64,000 bases of DNA from Bryobacteraceae bacterium. Its GTDB lineage: Bacteria; Acidobacteriota; Terriglobia; Bryobacterales; Bryobacteraceae. The stretch lies in the NCBI GenBank assembly GCA_023384675.1, contig JAHDVK010000002.1, positions 186,001 to 250,000 on the forward strand, in the 5' to 3' direction. Position numbers and translations under genes: made by a program. The notes below the pieces were generated by a model. The model searched no databases and was not told the origin of the DNA. It worked only from the letters and a program-made list of their open reading frames with translations. Shown one piece after another: positions 28,785 to 37,328 of the stretch (positions are counted from its first letter, which is position 1; the number at the start of each line of letters is the position of its first letter).

Positions 28785-31700
28785 ATGAGAATCAGATACT
28801 TGTTGAGCTGCGCTGCCGTTGGCGCAATTCTGGCCGCAACGGCCGGCGCGCAGGTGATTCCGAATCCGATCCCGGAACGGATCCTCGGACGTCTTCCAGG
28901 GCCTGAATTCACCCTCCCCGTCTCCCGCAGCGGATCTCCCAACCTGGTGGAAGGCCGCGAATTGTGGGAGCCCCAGGGCGTGGCTTTGGATACTTCGCTG
29001 ACCCCTCCCGCTGTGTATGTTGCCGATACCCGCAATCATAGAGTCCTTGCTTGGAGAGATGCTCAATCTTTCTGGAATGGCGCATATGCCGACGCCGTTC
29101 TCGGCCAGCCCGATCTGTCTTCCACCAATGCTCTGGCGCCGTCGGCCGCCTTCCCGGGCGGGCTCAACAGTCCCATCTCCGTGGCGGTGGACCCGAACGG
29201 GCGAGTCTTTGTTCTGGACGCCGGGAATAACCGCATCGCCGGCTTCCGCGGCGCCTTCGCCGGGGAAGATGCTGGCAAAGTGGAAATCCTCATCGGCCAG
29301 TCCACCCGGACGGGCCGCTGCGCCAATCAGGATCTGGGCGCCAATAACCAGTGCGTGACCTCTGCCAATAGCGCCAGCGCCCCCTCTGCAGCCAAACTCC
29401 GCTTAGGCGCACAGTATCTGGGCGGCGTCCTGGCCGCTTCGCTCACCTTCGACGCCCAGGGCAATCTCTGGGTCGCCGACGCCGGCAACCATCGCGTGCT
29501 GCGCTATGCGCGAGATCACGTCCGCGGCGCGGGCAACCTCACCGCGGCGGGCATGGTCAGCCCCGTGATCCAGGCAAGTCTCGTCATCGGCCAGCCCGAT
29601 ATGGTTTCCGCGGTGCCCAACCTGGGCCGGCTCAACACCCCCTCCAGCCAGATCCCAGACCGTCTCAGGAAAGATTTGGTTCGCTTCCCCTCCGCGCTAA
29701 CGCTGGACTCCGACGGCAACCTCTACGTGGCCGACGACCTGGGGCGCGTGCTCTTCTATCCCGCGGAACTCCATGACGGCCAGATTGCGCAGCGGCTGCT
29801 CGGCATTCTCGTTGTCCAGCCTGGCGACCCGGCGCCCAACCCGGTGAATGAAATCGGCTTTGGAATCCCCCCGCTCGCCAACAACATCTTCTCAGGCGGC
29901 CCGCGCGGCCTGTTCACCATCGGCCAGCGTCTGCTCGTGGTGGACACCTTCCACCACCGCATCGTCTATTTCGATCCGCCTTCGGAATGGCCCGGCGAAG
30001 CCACCCTGTTCTCTCCCGCCGCCAAAGGCGTCTGGGGTCAGGATCATCTGTTCTCCGGCCTCCCCAACATCCACCCCTTCCGCGAGCCCACCGCCCGCAC
30101 GTTCCACACGCCCTCCGCGGCGGTCTTCGCGAATAACGAAGTGTGGGTCGCCGACACCTTCAACCACCGCGTGCTCGCGTTCCCGAACCTGCTCGAAGCC
30201 GGTCCGGCGGCCGAGGCGCGCGGCGTGCTCGGCCAGGAAGGCTTCGAATTCCGTGCGCCGAATTTCATCCAAGGCCGTGAGTTCGCCGCCGGCACACTCC
30301 GCGTCGCGCTGGGCAACCAGGTCACCGATCTGGCCATCGCGCCGCACATGGCCATCGACTATAGTTCCGATCCGCCCCGGCTCTACGTCGCCGACCCCGC
30401 CAACAACCGCGTCCTGGGCTTCGCCGACGCCCGCGCTGTACGCCCGGGAGATTTCGCCGATGTCGTCATCGGTCAGGTGGATTTCTACCGCCAGCTTGCG
30501 AACTCGCCTTTCAACGACCCCGCGCAACCCACCCAGTATGGGCTCCTGCTGCCCAGCGCGGTCGCCGTGGACGGCGAAGGCAACCTCTGGGTGGCCGATG
30601 CCGGCAATGGCCGCGTCGTCCGCTTCCCGCGCCCATTTGACGATCCCGAGAACCGCTGGCAGGAGGTGGATCTGGTCATCGGCCAGCCCTCCGCCGACAC
30701 CCGGCCCACCGCCGAACCCGAACAGGACCGCATGTTGCGCCCCGTCTCCATCGCTTTCACGGGGCAGGGCCAGCTTCTGGTGGCCGACTTGGTTCATAAC
30801 CGCGTGCTGCGGTTCGATCCGCCCTTCTTCACGGGTATGACCGCTGCCGTCGTCATCGGTCAACCGGAATTCACCTCCGCCGCCGCCGGCAATGCCGCGA
30901 ACCAGCTTGCGCTGCCCTACTCCATCTCGGTCGATTCCGATGACCGGCTCTATGTGGCCGACTGGGGTAACTCCCGCGTGCAGATCTTCGACCGGGTGAG
31001 CGGCCAGGTGAACAATGGCCCGTCCGCGCCGATCAATATCCGCCTCGGCTCCGGATCGAGCGCCATGCTGCCGGTGGCCGTCGCCGTCGATCGGCAGACC
31101 GGGCGAATCTGGGTGGTCGATTCACGGAACAACCGTGTGCGCCGGTTCCCCAACTTCTTCAACCTGTTTGCGCAACCGGTGATCGCTGAGGAATTCTCGT
31201 TTGTACCGCTTCAACCCCTCGCGGCCTATCAGATCGCCTTGGCTCGAGACGGCAACATCCTGCTCTCCGGCCTCGATCACCGCGTCACGATCCACGTGCC
31301 GGGCATCTACGCCGAGGCGGGCAACCAGCTCCTGTTCGGTTCGCTTAACTGGGCCAGCGGGTTCTTCACGATCGCGCCAGGCAGCATTGCCACGCTGCGC
31401 GCCCCCGGCGTCGAGTTCAGTCAAGGGCTGATCGAGCATTCCGGCTCGCCGCTGCCGCTCGATTCCAACGATCTGGAAGTGCTCGTGAACGGCCGCCGCG
31501 CCCCCATTCTGCGAATCGACCGTAGCGCGATCCGCTTCGTCGTTCCCTGGCGGACGCCGGCGGAGCGTTCGGCCGAGTTCCGCGTCCGGCGTATCAGTAC
31601 CGGCGAAACCCTCGCCTACCAGTTCCAGAACGTCGATCCCGCGGCGCCTGCCTTCATCACCGTGCAGAACTTCTCGCTGGGGAACGTGCCCGCAAGACAG

Positions 31701-32087
31701 ATTCGCGCAAAGAACCAGAACGGATCGGACAACACCGCCACTAGTCCCGCCAGCCCCAACAGCGAAATCACACTCTATCTCACCGGCTACGGTGTGCTGG
31801 ATGATCCGCCCGAGGATGGCGTCGCCCAGGAGCGCGCGCTGCCCATCGACGGGACGCTGATCGTCGGCGCGCGCGAGCCGGAAATACTGTCGAGCGCCCT
31901 CGATCCGGATGAACCCGGCGTGTGGCGTCTGCGCATCCGCCTGCCCGATAATCTGTTCGGCGCATCCGGCAGTGGATATGCGGTCCCCGTTGTGCTGCTG
32001 CACCGCAGCCGGATCACGAATCGCGATCCGCTGAATACCCAAAACACCAACGCGTCTTTTTTGACCACCATCGCCATCCGGCAGTAG
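28785..32087 (+). CDS. Secreted NHL-repeat protein with a Solibacter-type C-terminal domain
   Basis: The 1100-residue product has a signal peptide (LLSCAAVGAILAATAGA). A long region of NHL beta-propeller repeats follows, recognisable by recurrent VYVADTRNHRVLAW, LWVADAGNHRVLRY, LYVADPANNRVLGF and LWVADAGNGRVVRF units (roughly residues 60-830), interleaved with VIGQPD segments. The last 250 residues contain the beta-rich type of domain often found at the C-terminus of Solibacter secreted proteins (ITLYLTGYGVLDD, PEILSSALDPDEPGVW). It is probably a surface or periplasmic binding protein; the ligand is unknown. GGAGG lies ten bases before the ATG at 28785. A perfect 12-bp inverted repeat lies 13 bases after its stop. 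Confidence 0.85.
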   Translation: MRIRYLLSCAAVGAILAATAGAQVIPNPIPERILGRLPGPEFTLPVSRSGSPNLVEGRELWEPQGVALDTSLTPPAVYVADTRNHRVLAWRDAQSFWNGAYADAVLGQPDLSSTNALAPSAAFPGGLNSPISVAVDPNGRVFVLDAGNNRIAGFRGAFAGEDAGKVEILIGQSTRTGRCANQDLGANNQCVTSANSASAPSAAKLRLGAQYLGGVLAASLTFDAQGNLWVADAGNHRVLRYARDHVRGAGNLTAAGMVSPVIQASLVIGQPDMVSAVPNLGRLNTPSSQIPDRLRKDLVRFPSALTLDSDGNLYVADDLGRVLFYPAELHDGQIAQRLLGILVVQPGDPAPNPVNEIGFGIPPLANNIFSGGPRGLFTIGQRLLVVDTFHHRIVYFDPPSEWPGEATLFSPAAKGVWGQDHLFSGLPNIHPFREPTARTFHTPSAAVFANNEVWVADTFNHRVLAFPNLLEAGPAAEARGVLGQEGFEFRAPNFIQGREFAAGTLRVALGNQVTDLAIAPHMAIDYSSDPPRLYVADPANNRVLGFADARAVRPGDFADVVIGQVDFYRQLANSPFNDPAQPTQYGLLLPSAVAVDGEGNLWVADAGNGRVVRFPRPFDDPENRWQEVDLVIGQPSADTRPTAEPEQDRMLRPVSIAFTGQGQLLVADLVHNRVLRFDPPFFTGMTAAVVIGQPEFTSAAAGNAANQLALPYSISVDSDDRLYVADWGNSRVQIFDRVSGQVNNGPSAPINIRLGSGSSAMLPVAVAVDRQTGRIWVVDSRNNRVRRFPNFFNLFAQPVIAEEFSFVPLQPLAAYQIALARDGNILLSGLDHRVTIHVPGIYAEAGNQLLFGSLNWASGFFTIAPGSIATLRAPGVEFSQGLIEHSGSPLPLDSNDLEVLVNGRRAPILRIDRSAIRFVVPWRTPAERSAEFRVRRISTGETLAYQFQNVDPAAPAFITVQNFSLGNVPARQIRAKNQNGSDNTATSPASPNSEITLYLTGYGVLDDPPEDGVAQERALPIDGTLIVGAREPEILSSALDPDEPGVWRLRIRLPDNLFGASGSGYAVPVVLLHRSRITNRDPLNTQNTNASFLTTIAIRQ

Positions 32088-32099
32088 CGGTTTGATTCC

Positions 32100-32141
32100 G
32101 ATGCCCGGCATGACCTTCCGACTCTGGAGATGCCGGGCATC
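32100..32141 (+). promoter_or_regulatory. Perfect 12-bp inverted repeat over the start of the Cas6-like gene
   Basis: GATGCCCGGCAT (32100-32111) and ATGCCGGGCATC (32130-32141) are exact complements with an 18-base loop. Both candidate ATG codons of the Cas6-like gene (32101, 32110) lie in the left arm. No T-run follows, so it is a weak candidate terminator for the NHL gene. It may control translation or be a binding site for the RAMP protein itself. Confidence 0.7.
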
Positions 32142-32916
32142 GTTCGTCACGCGATCGGTCGTGCGTTTCCCGCCGCACGCCGGCAACGCCTTCCGCGGCG
32201 CCCTGGGCCACCGGCTGGAGGACGAAGTCTTCCGCCCCCGCGCCTCCAATGGCCCCAGCGGCTTGCGTGACCGGCCCCGGCCCTTCGTCCTGCGCGCCTC
32301 GGATCTCGACGGGTCCGTCATCGCCCAGGGCGGGCGTTTCGAGTTGGCATTGAACGTGTTCGCCGATTCCGCGGTCGAAGCCCTGCGGCGTGCGCTGGCC
32401 GACTGCGGCGGCTCGCCCCGGTTGGCGGGAAGCGAACTCACCGCCTGGGAAGCGGAGCCGCTCGACCTCGATCTCGCGCCGCGCCCCGCGCCGGAACAGG
32501 CTCGGGTGCAATTTCGGACGCCACTTGATCTGAAAGGCTGGGACGGGGAAGGCCTCCCCCCCTTCGCCGTGCTGGCGGCGCGGCTGCGGGACCGCATCGC
32601 CGCTCTGGCCGCCTTCCATGGCCGCGGCGCGCCCGAATGGGACTACGCGGCGATGGGCGCGCGCGCCGCGCTGGTCCAGACACTCAATGGACACGCGGAA
32701 AGGCAGCAATCGGACCGCCGCAGCACCCGCACCGGCCAAACCCATTCGCTCAGCGGCGTCACCGGTTGGGTGGATTACCGCGGCCCGCTGGATGAATTTC
32801 TCCCTTTGTTGGAGGCCGGATATTGGACCGGCGTGGGCCGCCACACCGTTTGGGGTCAGGGCTGGATCGAGATTGCCGAGCCCGGCGCGCCTTCAATCTC
32901 CACCGTCGCGCCCTGA
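32101..32916 (+). CDS. Orphan Cas6-like RAMP endoribonuclease
   Basis: The 268-271-residue protein looks like the Cas6 group that processes CRISPR precursor RNA (RAMP superfamily, two ferredoxin-like folds). FRLWRCRASF opens the first fold and GNAFRGALGHRL matches the RGALG block seen in this group. In the second half come VQFRTPLDLKG, FAVLAARLRDRIAALAAFHG and VTGWVDYRGPLDEFLPLLEA. The C-terminus has the glycine-rich loop GVGRHTVWGQG (GxG, five residues, GxG) typical of RAMPs. No CRISPR repeat array and no other cas gene is in the window. Its 3' end overlaps the convergent gene by 61 bases. The Cas6 assignment rests on motif pattern only. Confidence 0.7.
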   Translation: MPGMTFRLWRCRASFVTRSVVRFPPHAGNAFRGALGHRLEDEVFRPRASNGPSGLRDRPRPFVLRASDLDGSVIAQGGRFELALNVFADSAVEALRRALADCGGSPRLAGSELTAWEAEPLDLDLAPRPAPEQARVQFRTPLDLKGWDGEGLPPFAVLAARLRDRIAALAAFHGRGAPEWDYAAMGARAALVQTLNGHAERQQSDRRSTRTGQTHSLSGVTGWVDYRGPLDEFLPLLEAGYWTGVGRHTVWGQGWIEIAEPGAPSISTVAP

Positions 32917-35096
32917 GGCGCGTGGAGTTGCAGCAGGCCGTCCGGCCCCGTGCGGCAGTTGGCGGGCGCCACGCAGCGCGCTCCCGTCACCCGCAGCGCC
33001 ACGCCGCCAAAGCTCACGTCCTCCCAATCGGTCGCGCGCACGAACACCAGCGGCCCCTCTTGGTAGTGCAGCCGCAGTTCCAGATCGGCGGGCGAGGCGG
33101 CCACTTTCACGCGTGCGAACACGGGCGCGGCATCGCCCGAGCGCGGCTCGGCGATCACGTCCGCATAACCAGCCGACCGCGCCGTGAGCTCGAAACGCGC
33201 CTCCGCGAGCCCGGCTGCGATCCGCACGTCCCGCGGCGCTTCCAGATGCCCGTTCGTCGTGTGGACCCCCACGGCCAACGGCTCCGCTTCCACCCGGGGG
33301 CGGCTGACCCGCACCACCGTCTCGCCGCCCGCCAGCAATCCCGCCATCGGCCACGCCGAAAGGCCCAATGAGCCGCGCAAGCTGGTGTCGGCCCAAGCCT
33401 GCCCGCCGCTGATCTCGTGGAAATGGGGCACAAACGCGCGCCGGTACGTGTCCACCTGCGCGATTTCAGCCTCCGTCGGCGTCCGGCCCGGCTCGCTCAC
33501 CAGGATGAAGGCAAACCGGAAGCGCCTCTGCGCCAGTTCGTGGCTCGGTGCGCGCGGGCCTTCGGCTTCGATCAGATCTTCGATGCGCACATCCAGCCGC
33601 TGCCCGTTGAAGCGGAGCCCGGTTTGCGGCAGCCGGGAAGCCGGAATGGTGGAGGGCCACACCACAAAGCTCGGCTGCACTTCATCCGGCGCAATCAGGC
33701 CCATCAGATAGCGGTCCCAGACCGAATAGCGCTCCACCGCGCCGGCGGTGAGGAAGCGCCCATCCGCCGCGCCTTCGCCCGCGTCTTCGATCCGGTTGCC
33801 CTCGAGCACCGAGGCGTCCGAGTTGAAGTTGAACGACCAATGCGCAAGGTCCGGGCTGAGCATTGGGCGCGCCTCGGGGTTGCCCGGCGCGCGGACCGAG
33901 GCCAGCGCGAGAAACAGATGCCCGGCTTCGTGGGCCAGCAGGCTCAACGTGGTGTCGCCGGTCAGCCGGCCGCGCGGGCCTACCGGGGCATTCGGGTCCA
34001 GCGGGTAGTGGCGCAGCTGACCCATGTTCAAAAACGCCTGTAAACGCCTTCCGGAACCGTAAATTTGGCCATTTTCGATCAAAAAATCGCCAATTCCGTG
34101 TGTGAACGAGCGCACGGTGGTCTGTGTGGCGACCGCATTCGGGGCGGCCGCCAGCCCTGCGGTGTTGAACACCACCAGGTAGTCGAATCCGTCGTCGTGG
34201 GTCTCATAGAAACGCTGCGCCAGCCGCGCCGTATCTAGTTGAGGGACTTGGGAATACGGCTCGGCGACGGTGGCGTCGAAGCGTTCGCCGCCCGCCCCGG
34301 CCAGCGTCACAACACGCGTCCGGCCCCCCAGCCCGCCCGGCCCCATCCCGGTGACGTGCGCCGCGATGTTCACGTCATAGAACGCCATTTCGATCGCGCC
34401 GCCCGTTTCTAGCGTGATTTCAAAGGTTTGGCGGCGGGCGAACAGGGCGGGGCCGAACGCCGGCGTTTCGATCCAGCCGATCGTCACCCGCCCGGGCTCC
34501 TGCAACACTCGAACGGAGCCGGGAGCGCGCGAGGGATCGAGGTCGGCGAACACGGCAGCGATGCGCGGCGGCCCGGCCACGAGGCGGCCGAGCGTGCGCG
34601 CCGAGGGTCCGGCGTCGGAGGTCCGGAAGGTGAGGTTGCCGTCGGAATGGACGAGCGCTTCGCGGTAGGAAGTGCCATAAAAATCAAAGGGAAACGGGAG
34701 GCGGATGGCGCGGGACTCGTCGTCGCCGAGGCCTTCGAGCGGCGTGCCCGCCTCGGCCCTCGGGCGCGCTTGCGTATTATCTGCAATCGAGAGCCGGTAA
34801 CCGCCCGGTTCAGGGGTGAAGCGCAGCGTGCGGCCGTTTAGATTGAACAGGTTCGGCTCCGCTATGACGCCCAGCGAGCCATCCAGCACGGCCACGTCGC
34901 CCGAGTCGAATGCCACCGGGACGGGGCCGGATTCGGCCAGGACCCGCCCGGAAATCGCTTGAATTTGCGCTTTTTCATGCAAAAAAGCGGCTTCCAGGTG
35001 GTTAAAACGCGATGTTCCGCAGGCGGCTTCCGGCGGGCGCGCCGCCGCGGGCAGCGTGAGAATCAGCGAACCGAGAAGCAGGGCCGTTCGTATCAT
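32856..35096 (-). CDS. Secreted multidomain protein with a HEAGH metalloprotease-like motif
   Basis: The 746-residue product has a signal peptide (MIRTALLLGSLILTLPAAA). An N-terminal beta region follows, with a nidogen-like block at about residues 115-220 (LVHSDGNLTF, AAVFADLDPSRAPGSV, VTIGWIETPAFG). The motif LLAHEAGHLFLAL near residue 385 resembles the HExxH zinc site with glycine in place of one variable residue, which suggests a peptidase. The C-terminal third is beta-rich, possibly binding or Ig-like domains, with two cysteines (GARCVAPANCRTG). The substrate is unknown. The gene converges on the Cas6-like gene with a 61-base overlap of coding ends. Confidence 0.7.
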   Translation of the reverse strand: MIRTALLLGSLILTLPAAARPPEAACGTSRFNHLEAAFLHEKAQIQAISGRVLAESGPVPVAFDSGDVAVLDGSLGVIAEPNLFNLNGRTLRFTPEPGGYRLSIADNTQARPRAEAGTPLEGLGDDESRAIRLPFPFDFYGTSYREALVHSDGNLTFRTSDAGPSARTLGRLVAGPPRIAAVFADLDPSRAPGSVRVLQEPGRVTIGWIETPAFGPALFARRQTFEITLETGGAIEMAFYDVNIAAHVTGMGPGGLGGRTRVVTLAGAGGERFDATVAEPYSQVPQLDTARLAQRFYETHDDGFDYLVVFNTAGLAAAPNAVATQTTVRSFTHGIGDFLIENGQIYGSGRRLQAFLNMGQLRHYPLDPNAPVGPRGRLTGDTTLSLLAHEAGHLFLALASVRAPGNPEARPMLSPDLAHWSFNFNSDASVLEGNRIEDAGEGAADGRFLTAGAVERYSVWDRYLMGLIAPDEVQPSFVVWPSTIPASRLPQTGLRFNGQRLDVRIEDLIEAEGPRAPSHELAQRRFRFAFILVSEPGRTPTEAEIAQVDTYRRAFVPHFHEISGGQAWADTSLRGSLGLSAWPMAGLLAGGETVVRVSRPRVEAEPLAVGVHTTNGHLEAPRDVRIAAGLAEARFELTARSAGYADVIAEPRSGDAAPVFARVKVAASPADLELRLHYQEGPLVFVRATDWEDVSFGGVALRVTGARCVAPANCRTGPDGLLQLHAPQGATVEIEGAPGSAISIQP

Positions 35097-35163
35097 TTGT
35101 TTCGGAGGATGCGGTGAAAGCCCCCTCCCTGTTAGCATAACCAGCCGGAAAGCGAGGATCGGG

Positions 35164-36018
35164 ATGCCCTTTTGCACGACGTGCGGAAACGAACTGAATG
35201 CGGACGCACGCTTTTGCGCGCGCTGCGGTCAGGCGGCCTCGGGCATGGAAAGCGGCGCGGCGCCCGCCATCGTGGCCGAGGAGCCGCTCGACTACACGAT
35301 TCAGGGCGACAACCTCCAGGTGGTGCGCCTGCGCCTGAAGCCCGGCCAGCAGGTGTACGCCGAGGCCGGCAAGATGGTGTACAAGAACCCGGCGGTGCTC
35401 TGGGAGACTCGCATGAGCGGCCAGACGATCGGCGAGAAGATCATCGGCGCGCTGAAGCGGAAACTCTCGGGCGAATCGCTGTTTTTGACCTATTTCCGCG
35501 CCACCGCCGCGAACGCCGAGGTCGGCTTTGCGGGGGACTATCCCGGACGGCTGCACGCCTATGATCTGGCTCCGGGGCAGAGCATTCTGGTGCAGCGCGA
35601 CAGCTTCATCTGCGCGCAGACGAGTGTCAATTTCAGCATCGCGCTGGTGAAGAAGATCGGCGCGGGGCTGTTTGGCGGTGAGGGTTTCATCCTGCAGAAA
35701 CTGACCGGCCCGGGCACGGCATTTATCCACGGGGGCGGGGATTTCCTTGAGTTCGACCTGGCGGCGGGCGAAGTTTTGCAGGTGGATACGGGCTGCATTG
35801 TGGCCTTCGATGAGGGTGTGGATTACGATATTCAGTTCGTGGGCGGCATCAAGACGGCGATTTTCGGCGGAGAAGGCCTGTTTCTGACGACCTTGCGGGG
35901 GCCGGGGCGCGTGATTGTGCAAAGCCTGACGCTGGAAAAGCTCCGGCGCGAGTTGAATCCGCAGCGAGGCGGTGGCGACGAGCGGCGGCCGCTGGGAAAT
36001 TGGATCAGCGGCGGCTGA
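35164..36018 (+). CDS. AIM24/TIGR00266-family protein with an N-terminal zinc ribbon
   Basis: The 284-residue protein starts with a zinc ribbon (PFCTTCGNELNADARFCARCG, two CxxC pairs; key residues C4, C7, C20, C23). The AIM24-like beta-roll domain follows (YTIQGDNLQVVRLRLKPG, VYAEAGKMVYKN, LVQRDSFICAQTSV, and VDTGCIVAFDEGVDYDIQF). Proteins of this family are common in bacteria and yeast mitochondria; no enzymatic activity is established. GAGG lies ten bases before the ATG. It is divergent from the HEAGH protein gene, with a 67-base shared upstream region. Confidence 0.85.
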   Translation: MPFCTTCGNELNADARFCARCGQAASGMESGAAPAIVAEEPLDYTIQGDNLQVVRLRLKPGQQVYAEAGKMVYKNPAVLWETRMSGQTIGEKIIGALKRKLSGESLFLTYFRATAANAEVGFAGDYPGRLHAYDLAPGQSILVQRDSFICAQTSVNFSIALVKKIGAGLFGGEGFILQKLTGPGTAFIHGGGDFLEFDLAAGEVLQVDTGCIVAFDEGVDYDIQFVGGIKTAIFGGEGLFLTTLRGPGRVIVQSLTLEKLRRELNPQRGGGDERRPLGNWISGG

Positions 36019-36074
36019 GACTGTCCCCATTTGGGTACTAATCTTTCCCGCTTTGCTGGCCGATACTACCAACA

Positions 36075-37235
36075 GTGGTCTTGAAAGGACAATCCGGAAC
36101 GGCGACTGCTGCTCCGGCGAGCCGTAATGCGTTAAGTCTGCGCCTGCTCGCCAGCCTGAACCATGAGATCCGGACGCCGCTCAGCGGCATACTGGGCATG
36201 GCGGACCTCTTGCTGGAAACCAAACTGGACGAAGAGCAGCGTGAATACATCCTGTCGGCGCGCGATTGCGCCGAGAGCCTTTTCGCCCTGCTCAACGTCA
36301 CGATGGAATTGAGCGCGCTGGACGCGGGCGCGGTGCAGCCGGACGAGTCGGTTTTCGTTCTCGGCGAAGCTCTGGCCGCGGTGGTGGACGAAGCGCGCGC
36401 GAAGGCGCGCAGCCGGCAGGTCGAGGTTCATGCCGAAGGGTTGGAAGAGTGCGGGCGGACGGTGCTGGGCGACAGTTACCGCATCCGGCAGGTGGTGTCG
36501 TCTCTTCTGAACCACGCGGTGCGCTATTCGGGCACGGGCGGCGTGGATCTGTTTGTAGAACTCGGTGATGCCGGCGGACAGCTTGAATGCCGCATTTCGA
36601 TCGATTCGGCTGCGCTCTCGATGGCGGCGAGCGAAGCCGAGGCTGCGCGGGCTTTGATCGACGAAGGCCAGCCCGCCGATCCCAATGTGCGGCTGCATTC
36701 GGCCGGGCTGGTGTTCGTGCTGGCCGGACGGCTGCTGGACTGTCTGGGCGGCAGGCTGCGCTTTGTGCCGGGCGGAAACGGTAAGGCTCAGATCGAGGCC
36801 GCCTTCCCGCTGACCCCCGTCGCCATGCAGACGCCTCAGGAAGGGCGCCTGGCCCAGCCTCACCCAACGCCCCGCATTTTACTGGTGGACGACAACCGCA
36901 TTTCACAGCAGGTGATCAGAGCGATGCTCGCAAAGGGCGGCTGGGCGGTGGATTGCGCCGGAGGCGGCGAGGACGCCCTTGCCCGGCTTTCGGCGGAGCC
37001 GTACACGCTGGTGCTGATGGACATTCAAATGCCCGGTCTTAATGGCTTCGAGACGACCCGCCGCCTGCGCCAACTGCCGGGCTACTTCGAGGTTCCGGTG
37101 TTGGCGCTCAGCGCGGATGTCACCGACGAGGTGCGCGTGCAGTGCCGCGAGGCGGGGATGAACGATTTTCTCCAGAAGCCCGTGCACATCCGGCAACTGC
37201 TGGCGGCGGTGAATGAGTGGAGTGTGCGCGGCTGA
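36075..37235 (+). CDS. Hybrid histidine kinase with degenerate ATP-binding domain and receiver
   Basis: The 386-residue protein has a HisKA phospho-acceptor block ([20 protein letters not shown], His near residue 30), a HATPase-like region, and a C-terminal receiver domain ([13 protein letters not shown], phospho-acceptor Asp in [13 protein letters not shown], conserved Lys in FLQKPVH). The N-box is present ([12 protein letters not shown]), but the usual DxGxG ATP-lid motif is replaced by IDSAALSM, so its kinase activity is doubtful. No sensor domain or membrane segment precedes HisKA. It may work as a soluble phospho-relay or as a phosphatase. The start is GTG at 36075 or TTG at 36081. Confidence 0.8.
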   Translation: MVLKGQSGTATAAPASRNALSLRLLASLNHEIRTPLSGILGMADLLLETKLDEEQREYILSARDCAESLFALLNVTMELSALDAGAVQPDESVFVLGEALAAVVDEARAKARSRQVEVHAEGLEECGRTVLGDSYRIRQVVSSLLNHAVRYSGTGGVDLFVELGDAGGQLECRISIDSAALSMAASEAEAARALIDEGQPADPNVRLHSAGLVFVLAGRLLDCLGGRLRFVPGGNGKAQIEAAFPLTPVAMQTPQEGRLAQPHPTPRILLVDDNRISQQVIRAMLAKGGWAVDCAGGGEDALARLSAEPYTLVLMDIQMPGLNGFETTRRLRQLPGYFEVPVLALSADVTDEVRVQCREAGMNDFLQKPVHIRQLLAAVNEWSVRG

Positions 37236-37328
37236 GGGGCGTGCCTTTGCAGCCGTCCCGCGCCATCAGGGATTAAGACCACCCATGTCTCTGGAATTGA
37301 ACGCCGGCCTGCCGATCCGCCGTCCCAA

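Noticed and set aside
32092-32916. Search for a CRISPR array next to the Cas6-like gene
   Set aside because: No regularly spaced repeats of 25-40 bases were seen there or elsewhere in the window.
36019-36074. GGGTACTAA word shared with the left end of the element (46031-46039)
   Set aside because: A single short match outside the element with no further similarity.
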